NCBI RefSeq assembly: GCF_958298935.1
Contig: NC_084927.1
Location: 19,103,501-19,167,500, forward strand
Source: Phragmites australis
Taxonomy: Eukaryota; Streptophyta; Magnoliopsida; Poales; Poaceae
DNA: 64,000 bases
Direction of reading: 5' to 3'
Numbering within the stretch: the first letter of the stretch is position 1; each line of letters opens with the position of its first letter. Shown here piece after piece: positions 22,106 through 32,924 of the stretch. Below the pieces are notes generated by a model that did no database searches, was not told the DNA's origin, and saw nothing but the letters and a program-made list of their open reading frames with translations. Both the position numbers and the translations under genes were made by a program.

Positions 22106-23857
22106 GAGAACCCAAACATCTCAGTTGATTTGGTGCGGTTTTTAAGACCCGTTAGGAAGGGATTCTGGAATCGGTTTCTCTCAAGAAACCGGAGAAACCC
22201 GTCAAATCGGTAGTTTGATTTCCAATTATTGTAAGAAACCATGAGAAATATTTTTGTTTTTTTACTAGCTGGAAATCACTAAAATGGTGTTCCTCGCTAG
22301 AATCACTCCCCCTCCCCTTTCACATACAATCTTTCAAGAATCCGAATGTACCAAGCTAACCAAACGATTGCATTAGTGAGTAAACTTACTAACTTTACTG
22401 ATATTACTTACTAACTTCATTACAATTATATTACATTCTGAGTAAACTTTACTCATAGCAACAATGTGTTCTCTACTATGACAAAATACCTTTTTTTTTT
22501 TCTTTTACATGATTGGTCAAACAACACCTGAACTTTTTTCCCGCCTAAGTGTACCTTGCAAGTTAAAGCAATTTAGGTAACCATTGGATCTTTTTTTAGC
22601 ACGTATTTCATGGTGGAGGAAATCGTTGGAACTTACTAAATATGTCGGAAGGCCTCTCAATTTCTTGATATGATATATAATGGTAGTGCTCAAGATATAT
22701 TAGTCTTTCACGCTCTTTTAATCCTTCCCTTTTTCTTTACTTAAACGTCTCCACCATCTCCTTGTTGCCATGCTAATACTGACAAAAAGATTAAGGAAAA
22801 AAGGTCGGTGCAAGCTCCAAGTTGGAGACAAGCAATTAAGTGTATATTATATATGACTGAATATGCATGAACTAACTGTGCATTGCAATTCACGTGAATC
22901 GATCACGCTAGCTAATATTCTTTCTCAGCATCATGCTAATCGATTAGCAGCATGACAACATAGTGTGGAGATGAGTCACTAGCCACCAAACAGCAGTAGC
23001 CAAAGGTTATCCATGCCATGCATGCAGATGCAGCAGCTCTGTCGTTCAATGTGCTGCATGCTGCATATCTCTGGTTTCTTGGCTGCATGATCAGTGGCGG
23101 ATCTATAGGCTCAAGCTCCCTACCTTCAGCCATTCTCCTATACCTCCCAAGCCTTCCTCTATTTTTTCATAAAGAAGGAGAAGAAGAGAGATGAGGTGGA
23201 GGAAAAGGAAGAAGATCCGGCCTCATCCACGAGTTCGTCGTTGCGTCCGCCACAGTGCATGATGGAGCATGATGCAAGCATATCAAACAGCTGGTTGGAT
23301 ATCAGGATATGTGTCTGAGTCATGCTTGCATTGCATGTCTAGCAGGAGTACTCGAAAGAAACTAGAAGCTCTGAAACTTTCTGGACAGTTCATTAAGCCC
23401 TCAAGAAAAGAAAACACAAAGTCACTTTGAGAAGAAGACGGCCACAGGCGCACGGCAGCAAGGGTCCTGAACCTTGAAGCCATCGAAACTTTTTATTTTA
23501 GTTTTGTGCCACCCAATGGGCACTAGTATCCATGGTGCAAATTGAAGAAAAAAATATCAACACATCGTACAAACTTAATACTTTTTTTAGATAATTCAAA
23601 CATAGTACTTGATTAAGATTTGAAATCGCGAAAGAGTAACCAAGTTGAAATACTTTAGGATACGGAAATTCCAAGCCCTCTACGCCTCCTTGACTTCCGA
23701 TGCGTTCGTTCAGCGAACAAAGGTTGATCCGAGCCGTCGGGCCTGTGATCCGACAATGGAGAACGCTCGCAACCCGCGCTGTACACACAACTTGGTCACT
23801 GGATCTCCAGTTCTCCACACCACATATGAACGGTACAGACATATAAGAGCACACTTG
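22106..23857. other. Intergenic stretch with no gene seen
   Basis: Mostly AT-rich. A CAGTGGCGGATCTATAGG motif at about 23092, followed by a purine-rich block, resembles fragments of dispersed grass transposons, but its ends cannot be defined. ORFs here are short and featureless. Confidence 0.4.
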
Positions 23858-23859
23858 TA

Positions 23860-24097
23860 TTTCTCTCCCGTTCAGAAATAATAGACATATTTTTTTAAAC
23901 TCGATTTTCGAAGTTGGATTTTGATAAAAGTTTTCTCATAAAATATATTATTTATAGATAAAAAATTATATAGTGTGAAACCATTTTAAATTGTGAATAT
24001 AGTTATATAATTTTTATACACTAGATATTCTTATAATTTAATTAAATGTTAATGAAAATATATATTTTAAAATAAAATACGTATTGAACGGAGGGAA
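23860..24097. mobile_element. Stowaway-like MITE upstream of the HIPP gene
   Basis: A 238 bp, very AT-rich element with TA at both sides (23858-23859 and 24098-24099). Its termini are CTCTCCCGTTCAGAAATA and the complement of CCCTCCGTTCAATA, the CTCCCTCCG-type end of Stowaway (Tc1/mariner) MITEs. It lies about 320 bp before the HIPP start codon and may form part of the promoter. Confidence 0.8.
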
Positions 24098-24420
24098 TAC
24101 TTTACTTCACCAAATATACTCCTTTACTCCTCTTAATTTTAATTATTTAACTTTCCGGTGCACCGAAAAGAGAGAAAAAGGAAACAAAATTCCAAGCAGT
24201 GTGCTGGTGCATGCCCAAGTTCCAAGAGATAGAGAGCCAAGAGGAGGAGAGAGAGAGATTCCCAATGCCCAAATCATTTCCATGCGGATCTTGCAGCCCT
24301 TGGCGGCGCCCACCAGCTACATAAGGTGACACCACCCCACCGGCGTCACAAACACACTCGCACAGAGCCACCATTCCCTCACCGAGCAGCAGAGGCCCGC
24401 GTCGGAGCGAGGAGGCAGCC

Positions 24421-26845
24421 ATGGGCGAGGTAAGGCCGCTGGTCGCCCCTTGCATTTCCAAGGTCCGATGCGAGCTCGCTTCGCTGTCGGCCGGGAAAAG
24501 GCGGCATCTTGATGGTTCTGCTCCGTGTGCTTGCAGGAGGTCAAGAAGGAGGAGGAGAAGCCCAAGGAGGCGGAGGAGAAGAAGGAGGGCAAGTCCAAGG
24601 AGGAGGAGAAGGCCAAGGAAGGCGGGGAGGAGAAGCCCAAGGACGGGGAGGAGAAGAAGGAGGAGGCGCCACCGCCACCGCCACCGGAGGAGGTGGAGAT
24701 GCGGGTCTACATGCACTGCGAGGGCTGCGCCAGGAAGGTCAAGAAGATCCTCAAGCGGTTCGATGGTAATGCCTGCATGCCTCCAAGTGCTCCTTGCTTT
24801 GCTAGATCAAGTCTCATTCTCAGAGTGGATTTCAGTTTTCGTACGTCTTTTCTCTCGATTTCTTTGGTCTTTTGATGTCCGAACATCCTTGTTCGTGAAT
24901 CAGGAGAGAGATTTTTTTTTGATGGTATGAACATTTGATTCCTGTTTTGTTGTCTATCTTTTATTTTTAGTAGAATGAATCTGTTTGTTCACCTGGATTA
25001 AGAGGTGTGATGTGATTGAGATTTCAAAATATTCTCCTTTTTTACTCCAGATTTGGGGTGTTTCTAAGGCTATTATTAGAAGAATTTTGAGATTCATGGT
25101 GGGATTTGGAGGGAGAGTAGGTGGGCTAAGCTTTAAATAATCAGATTCACCTAATCAATTAGATCTTTCGTTTTCAACGGTTGCAATTGCACTAGAATCT
25201 AGTTGATTAATCAGTGGTGGAGAGAGTGACTAGAGATCCGGGTGACTGTTAACTCCAGAAAAGGTTGGTAGATTCCAAGAGAATGACAGCCTTGAGCATA
25301 TGTCCTCCAAAGCTCAAAAGTGAAGTTGATTCCTCAATCATCTTCAAATTCACATATGTTCCAAGCATGTATGCATATCTCATGTACTAGTTGTTGCTAT
25401 CAAAGGAAACCTAAGATTCTTCAGGTCACTCAAAGATTCAATCTTCATGACTGAAACCACATCTGAAGGCCAAAAAAATTGTGTGTGCTGCAGGAGTTGA
25501 GGACGTGATTGCTGACTCGAAGGCGCACAGGGTGCTGGTGAAGGGGAAGAAGGCGGCCGCCGACCCTATGAAGGTGGTGGAGCGCGTCCAGAAGAAGACC
25601 GGCCGCAAGGTGGAGCTCCTTTCGCCGATACCGCCTCCACCGGAGGAGAAGAAGGAAGAGCAGAAGGAGGAGCCCGAGCCGCCGAAACCCGAGGAGAAGA
25701 AGGAGGTGAATGAGACAATTCTCATACGCACATCTTGATTAATTCTTGCTGCATTATTGCCTTCACTGTCTCCGCATTGCAGTGGTTTGTGCTATTTTTG
25801 CGTGCACGGTCCATTGTTCATCAGAGGCTGACATCAGAATGTTCCCTTTCTCTTCTTTTGTTTGGCTTTCAAGCCGCCGGTGATCGCCGTCGTGCTGAAG
25901 GTGCACATGCACTGCGAGGCCTGCGCTCAAGTTATCAGGAAGAAGATCCTCAAGATGAAAGGTGCGTGCTTGATTGGCTGCAATTAGATTTCCAGTCCTT
26001 TTAATGTCTATCCATATCATTGTCATGTCTTATCTAGTTTACTAAGTTTCATGGCTGCAATCAGCCTGTGATTCAGCATGGCCCAATCCAATAATTTTCT
26101 GACGAAATGATTGAAACAGAACTCAAGTGACTGAAACAAAGCTAGATGCAGCCTTGCAGTTGCAAAGTTTCTTGGGACAAGATTAACTCCTCCACCTACC
26201 TGTCTGACTAAAAGTTAACAAGATTGTTAAAATTATTTGAAATATTTTCCACTTAATATTACGCAAGCTTAGTCTCAAATAATATTCAGTAATACTTGCT
26301 CTGCTGAATCACAGCAATTTTTGGTTCATCGTTATGCAGGAGTGCAAACTGCAGAGCCAGACTTGAAGGCATCGGAGGTGACAGTGAAGGGTGTGTTCGA
26401 GGAGGCCAAGCTGGCCGAGTACGTGCACAAGCGCACCGGCAAGCATGCGGCCGTTGTCAAGTCCGAGCTGGTCACCCCGCCCGAGAACGCCGGCGACGAC
26501 AAAGCCAAGGAAGAGAAGAAGGCGGAAGGCGGCGACGAGAAGAAGGAAGACAAGGAGGAGAAGAAGGATGGCAAAAATGGCGGCGGGGACGAGAAGGAGC
26601 AGGAGAAAGAGAAGGAGGGCGGCAGCGCCGGCAGCGAAGAGAAGGACAAGGATAAAGAGAAAGACGCCGCCGTCAACCTGTACATGCATTACCCACGGTT
26701 CGGGTTCCCCGGCGGATACTACCCGCCGCCCCCGCCCGGGTACGCCTACCAGCTGGCCTACCCGCCGCCGTACCCGCCGCAACCGGCGCCATACGCGCCG
26801 CAGATCTTCAGCGATGAGAACCCGAACGCGTGCTCCGTTATGTAA
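24421..26845 (+). CDS. Heavy-metal-associated isoprenylated plant protein (HIPP), two HMA domains
   Basis: HIPPs are metallochaperone-like proteins linked to metal and stress responses; this one should be lipid-anchored through farnesylation. Exons are 24421-24429, 24537-24765, 25494-25705, 25874-25961 and 26340-26845. The sum is 1044 nt (347 residues), with phase kept at every GT-AG junction. The first exon encodes only Met-Gly-Glu. A Lys/Glu-rich region precedes HMA1 (VYMHCEGCARKVKKILKRFDGVEDV, metal-binding MxCxxC at about residues 63-68). A second charged Pro-rich linker leads to HMA2 (VHMHCEACAQVI). A long Lys/Glu/Gly tract and a Pro/Tyr-rich tail end in FSDENPNACSVM, whose CSVM is a CaaX box. 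The C-terminus and domain order match the Arabidopsis HIPP7 group by recall. The DNA of the charged tracts is strongly purine-biased. Confidence 0.95.
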
Positions 26846-27600
26846 AAAGCGAGAACTATGGGGTCTAGAGCGAAAAAATAAGAAGGGGAAATAGCGAGTG
26901 ACCTCATAATTCGGAGGTTGTCATTGCAAGAAATGCCCTTGATCAAAGCAAATGGCAACTTGAAGAAAAAGCACCAGGCTTTTTGAGGTGTTAGATTTCC
27001 ATTTCTTTCTCTTTTTTTTGTAATTTTAACTTTTTTTTTTACTTTGTGGTATAAAGTAAGTCTGGACTTCCTTGTAGAATTTCGCCTTTATGGATGCTAT
27101 CTTTATGTAGAATTTCGCCCCTCAACTTCAAACTTCTATAAAATCTACAATATACTACTATAACCTCTTTCTAGGCCTCTTTTTTTCTTCACTTTCCTCT
27201 AGGAATTCACAAAATAACAGCTTCAGCAACTTTTACTTTGGGAGTCTGCCTGTACATTGGTGAAAAGGGGAGAGAATTCATCAGGGGTGAGGTGAATGAT
27301 GTGAAGGTTCTAGAGGTGATGCTTGGTGAAGTGAAGAAGACAAGTGCTCGCCATGTGCATATTGGGGCATGCATGTGGTGGAGCCACTGTGGGTGGCCCA
27401 GAATCCTAGGTGGATTGCAGCTTCAATTTTGATGCTCCCTCTTTCTACAGTGCAGTACAATACCAGAGCTCCAACTACTGCCCCAGTAGCTCCAGCAGCT
27501 ACAGCTTCAGAGTTTGCTCCGACTGTTCCTCACGTTCAAATTTGTTATAGTAAAAAGCAATGATAAATAAAAATAAATAGAGAGTATATATATAAGTGCC
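26846..27600 (+). other. HIPP 3' flank and unassigned sequence
   Basis: The first 300 bp probably holds the HIPP 3' untranslated region: T-rich, with AATAA-like motifs near 26875. From about 27190 to 27530 the ends contain AACAGCTTCAGCAAC and CAGAGCTCCAACTACTGCCCC, which recall a decayed grass MITE, but the inverted match is too weak to define it. Confidence 0.35.
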
Positions 27601-27607
27601 TGATGCG

Positions 27608-27990
27608 GCGAGGCTCGATAAAGGCAAGGTTGCTCAGAACCGCGCAGAGGTGATCGAAGGTGTAGTCGATGGTGGAGCAAGGGAGGAAGTCTGCGACTCC
27701 CTTAGCGCTAGCCGTGGCGAGGCTTGACAAAGACAAGGCCGGATGGAGACACGCGGCGATGGCCAGAGGCGCAATCGATGGCAGAGCCGAGGGAGGAAGT
27801 CAGTGACCCCCCTCAGCACTAGCCGCAGTGAGGCTCGATAGAGATAGGACCACCTAGTGCATCGCGACGGTGGCCAGAGGTATAGTCGACGACAGAGCTA
27901 ATGGAGGAAGTCTGCTACCCCTCAATGCAGCCATAGCGAGGCTCTATGGAGGTAGGGCCGTGTTTGGAGTCATGCAGCGGTGACCGGGCC
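27608..27990. repeat. Tandem repeat of about 109 bp, 3.5 copies
   Basis: Units begin GCGAGGCTCGATAAAGGCAA-like at 27608, 27717, 27828 and 27936, so periods are 109, 111 and 108 bp. Each holds a conserved GGGAGGAAGTCWGYGACYCC block. Copies differ by many substitutions, so the array is old. It is GC-rich in an AT-rich neighbourhood. No maintained reading frame runs through it. Confidence 0.8.
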
Positions 27991-28091
27991 CTTTTCTTTT
28001 CCTTTGAGCTAGCCATCGTGTTGCACATGTATTGGGTTGATGATGGCGAATTGCGTCCAAAGAAACGAATGAGTGCATGACGGTGGTGTAA

Positions 28092-28410
28092 GGTAGTGTT
28101 TGGTTCGTGGGACGAGATGGGACGGAATGGATCCATCCCGTTTTTTAGTTGTTTGGATGAAAAACAGTATGATGGAATAGCTCGGAATCAAGGAATTTTA
28201 TTTAAAGATTTGGGACAGAGCCGTTCTAAAAAAAGGTAGAACGTAACCATCCCATTTCGAACGTGACATTGACGGTGGCCTTGAGACACTAAAATAGACT
28301 CGTTTCATCACACCTACTAAACAAGCATCTATATATGAATGGAATCATCCCATCTTAAATATATGAATAAAATCATCCCATCCCACCTTGCTCTCTAACC
28401 AAACACTACC
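28092..28410. mobile_element. Tourist-like MITE
   Basis: A 319 bp element with a perfect TAA target duplication (28089-28091 and 28411-28413) and perfect 14 bp terminal inverted repeats GGTAGTGTTTGGTT. Inside are repeated GGGATGGAATGAWTCC-like motifs. TAA duplications and GG-ended TIRs are typical of PIF/Harbinger-derived Tourist elements. Confidence 0.88.
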
Positions 28411-28413
28411 TAA

Positions 28414-30740
28414 GATAGAGACCGCGGAACAATACTGGATCCTGTGCCGGATTTTACTTGGAAAGGTATAGGTGCACCTTTCACGAATTCTTGTTTGTCC
28501 AATCTTGATTCAGACTACAGCAACAACGATGTCTATGAGAGGATAAAAATCGGTATGAATTTCATGTTTTTCATTCTGAATCATCTGGTAAGGAGCGTTC
28601 ATGACTGATCTAATCGGACGACGCCAAATATCAATTGAATGTAACGGGTCTACGTCTTGGCATTCTTTCACAGAAGATCCCAACTGAGGGCATGTGGGAC
28701 TGGCTGGCAGAAGTAAATTCTATAGGACATTCCTACGAAAGACCTCTGTGAGATCCTGATCTAACCATACATCCTCTGATACAACGATTAGGCTGAAGAG
28801 AAGAGAGAGGGAGTGAACATGTATCATCATATAAAAAAAGATCTTTCGTAGAACTCGGTCTTATAAAATTTGCTTCTCTGATTGGTAGGTGGTGATTGGG
28901 ATACCATGGGCAGAAAGGCATCCGTTAGTTCCTGCATGCACGTCAATTGAGTCTTGCTGCTCACATAAGTAATTAAAACCACCAACTTGCATGATTTGTT
29001 CTCTGACAATCTCTGGGTAATCCCCACTACCCCACAAAACCACCACTAACCTACTATGCAGTACAAACACATGCAAACCACTGTATGCATTGTGATCAGC
29101 TTTTGGGATCTTATTTTCAAACAAAAAGAACTTTTGGGATCCTAAGTGAGCTCATAATCCAGTCCTATGACACTAACTAAGTCTCCAAGAGCCAGTACAT
29201 GCCCTAGCCATGTGGCCATGTCCTCAGTTTGTACTGGGCTGGGAACTGAACGTATCACATGGTGAAGCAAACAAAATTTTGGCAGGAGCAGGTGGAATCG
29301 ATGAGAGGGGGGGGGGGGGGGAGTTTTGGAAGGATTTGATTTTAACCTGGTTTGATGATGAATTGGAGCATGCTTTTTACTTGGATAAATCATTACTAGA
29401 AACAAAAAGATTCAATTGTGATTGGGCCAAGAAGGAAGGGGATGCATGCTTTAGGAGAAGGTAGCAGCAAGCAGGACCTGTGTGGATTCAAAACTTGCAA
29501 GCACATTGATTTGTTTGCATGTAAAGGCTATGGTCCCAAAATCAAATGCCCTGTTCATTTTGAAATGCATACATTTCTCTCTGCATGACCACAAGGTGGT
29601 GGTCTTCTTTGCTAGTTTCTTATTGATGCCAGAGTCGTTGTTTATTGTTAAATGATTTAGTGTGGTGTTTAAAGCAATTGTAGTTTTGTGGTGTTGATTA
29701 GGGCTAGGTGTGAAGCTGGAAACCAAAGGAAACTCCACCCACTCTTATAGTTCTTTGACTCAACCACATTAGTTGACATTAATAGAGATTGGTCCCAAAA
29801 TTTTAAACTATTGGATTGGGTCTCTTTTAGTGGTAGATTTAAATTGACATGCTGTCAGGTGATTTTTTTAATATCCCATAAGAAGATAAAAAACCTAAAA
29901 CATGGAAAAAAATATAGGAAAACACAGAAAACAATTACTGGAGATGAATACCGCGGATTTCTTTTCGTGATTAGAATTTATTTGCCTGGGTTGGTTCGTT
30001 CGGTTTCTTAAGAAAAGGAAGCCCAAATAAACATGTAAGAGATTCCACTGGGATTTTCCAAAAAGCTGAAGCCAAACAAGCTGGTTGGGATACTCTGGTT
30101 TTCGTTCCGGCCCTCAATTTGTACCTAGTGGTGGATGAGTTCAATTATCTACAAATACGCTTCAAAACCATGATGCAGGTGCATCAATCCTAAATTATCT
30201 ACATGCAAATACTCTTGCTCCCTTTTTCTTGTCAATTGCCACCACCAACTCTGGCCCCTCGTCCAGTCAGATTGAGCTCTCTTGTCTTTGTCGAATGTAT
30301 TGAGATGCACAACTTGCGGTCTCTTGCATAGCCAAATCTTTTTTTATAAATATCTTCTCACTGCGCGGTTTACTTTAGAGATCTTTTAAGGTGTAGAGCA
30401 AAAATCAAACTCCCGCCGATTCTCTACATCTCTATAAAATTTTGCCACTAAATTACAAAACCGTCCGAAAAAAAATCTAGCGACAACTTGGGGGAATACC
30501 TCCCCTCCAATGTACAATTCCCTCGTCTGTATTATTGTTTCTCGTCTCTTGGACAAGGGACCACTTGGGCAACGCAATGTGTTCCCTCTACTGTGTCACA
30601 AAGAAAAATCTGACTTAGAGATCGTGCAGGTACATTGTCGTGGTTTTAAAGAAAGTTACACTAGTTGTTAACTGGTTAACCTAGTCCGTCCATCCAAAGC
30701 CATGTTAATCAGTCACCACTAGTTGAATGTAGGATCTGGT
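28414..30740. other. Intergenic stretch with no gene seen
   Basis: AT-rich DNA with a 14-base G tract near 29309-29322. Short ORFs on both strands show no recognisable domains and no codon bias like the host genes. I see no convincing transposon ends. Confidence 0.4.
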
Positions 30741-30743
30741 TAG

Positions 30744-31018
30744 GACAGTTTCAACAGTGGCCACCTCAGCCATCTATAGTGGTTCATGTCGGTTTCTTTT
30801 GCTATGTGGAGGAGAGGCACCGGGAACAAACAAGTACCAGCGCTTCACGCTACCACATAAACAGTCATAGGAGACGTTTTGTCTCTTACAGTTTTATTGA
30901 AACCGTTTGAGATAAATTATCTTATACAGTCACAATTGCAATCTATCTATGGTAAGCTATACAGTTGTAGCTGTCAGAGATAATCAGCACCTCCCACGCT
31001 TTCAATGTGAAACTGTCT
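30744..31018. mobile_element. Candidate MITE
   Basis: The left end GGACAGTTTCAACAGTGG and the complement of the right end (AGACAGTTTCACATTG) form an imperfect inverted repeat about 275 bp apart. Flanking triplets are TTA and TAA, compatible with a Tourist-type site but not identical. It sits just before the gypsy 5' LTR. Confidence 0.35.
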
Positions 31019-32924
31019 AAGGAAAATGACAAGGGAATCATGTGGAATATTCTTGTTCTATGCCAATGGGCGAAGCTTACCCCACACCGTTCCAGTGATG
31101 TGTGACAGTCCGAAGTCTTTAAGCACGTAATTAAGTAATATGAGCATCATTAGTATCATAAGTGAGGTTCTGAGCAATTTTGACATGTAATATAGATAAA
31201 AAAAAATAGTTAAGTTTAATAATAATTGATACTTTGTGAAGCAGCTCACAAAATCATCATACAACATAGAGTTAGAAATAATTTTAAAAATTAGTCAATA
31301 CCAGCTAAAGAATATTAATGATTTTCCCTAATTTTTAGGAATTATTTTGTAGGCATAAAAATTAGAGAAAAATTAGAAAATGATGCTTTGTTGAGGAATT
31401 TCATTTGAAATTGGCTCAGGCTTTTTGGTCAAACCAATTAAAATGGCTTGACCATAAATTATAGTTCCACACAAAATTTGTCCCAAGATTTTTATACCGT
31501 GGGAAGATATTCGTTTGGTTCACAGAAGTGCACTGTTCACGGGGTCCAACCCGTCACCCTCCTCGCCCTCACATCCTCTCTGCCGCCAAAATCGTTGACC
31601 GTGGAGGTCGGCTGCCGAACCACAACGTCAGAGCCGACTTCTTTGACTTTAAGAGCTATCGGCCACCCTTGTCTCCCCCCCCCCTCACGTCTCTCCTCTC
31701 TCTCCCTCACCCATCTCAAGATGACCGGTTCTTCTGAGCAGAGAGCAGCCAGCACAACGCGGCCGCCGCCAAGCCTGAGCCTTGTGAAGCAAGGAGGAAG
31801 TCCCCCGAAGCACCCTCGGTTGTTTCCCCCTCCGAGACCCCACTCTTCCTGACCAGATTTCGCGCGCCCACACCTTCTTCCCCAACACTGACGCCTTCTT
31901 CCATCACCTCGCCGTCGACCCGCCACCACATAGCTCTTCCCGACTGACCAAAAGCTCATTGAGCTCCTTCGTGCCCCCGTAAAGCTTTTGCGTGCGTTGT
32001 TTCATTCTTGGCCCACCGCCGGTGCACAGTTCCTCGTGAGCCGCCCACCGCCACCGCCCCTGCGCTCATCGCTGGCTGAGCCGCTGCCAGGCTCGTCGAC
32101 CGAGAGGCACGCTGTTAGATCCGTATGCTCATGTATGAGTTGTAGGGGTCCTTGACTGGCTCGTTTTCGCTGTCGGCGTGCTTGACCAATCTGCCGCCAT
32201 TGTTTGTCGCCGTTTACCGTCGATGGCCACCCTCCGACCGACGCCGACGACCACATATGCTGAGTGCCGTGGCTCTGGCCTCTCGACCGGAGTCAACTGG
32301 CCCAGGCCCACGGTCATGGTAGTGGCTAGATAGGCCCTCGGTACAAAAGATTCCGGGCCTTTTTAATTTGGAAATCCGGGAAAAAAGCGAAATGGTTTTA
32401 TTGTTGCATTGATAAATCGGTTGAAACACTTAAAAATGCATAGGAAAATGTGTATAGCTACAAAAATCATGAAACCAATTTTGTTAGGTTTGTATGACCG
32501 TTATCGACAAGTTAAAAATGATGGGGGCTATGAAATATGTATTCAAATTTTATGGGTTAATAAAATAGGTTTGAGCTTCGTTAATCCATAATTAAATATT
32601 GGTAATCTTATTTTATTATGCCCTGTTCATTAAAAATACTCACACTCATGTTAAACATAGTTAACTTTCTAATTTGATTTGAGCTTGGTTTAAGCTTAAG
32701 TTAATCCATAACTTATTAAATATTTAACAGTAAACCCAACTAAGGAAACATTTGATGTTATAGTCTCATACCATGATGGATTGCATCTCCGCGATTGTCA
32801 TACACTGTGAAACATCTTTCTCTGCACAACATTCATGCTCATCATTGCATGTGTTCTTTTAGTGAACGAAGAACGAGAAAGTGACGGCGAGAGCGACACC
32901 GACGCACACCATTTCTGCGAATTA

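Noticed and set aside
24147..24716. Minus-strand 189-codon frame with Leu-rich runs over the HIPP gene
   Set aside because: Antisense shadow of the GAG/AAG-rich HIPP exon 2; the Leu runs are the complement of Lys/Glu codons.
26309..26782. Minus-strand 157-codon Leu-rich frame resembling a membrane protein
   Set aside because: Again the complement of the Lys/Glu tract of the last HIPP exon.
27190..27530. MITE with CAGAGCTCCAACTACTG-type end
   Set aside because: The two ends match too weakly to call terminal repeats and no target duplication is visible.
29140..29738. Short ORFs on both strands near the G tract
   Set aside because: No recognisable motif, no splice structure, and composition like the surrounding noncoding DNA.
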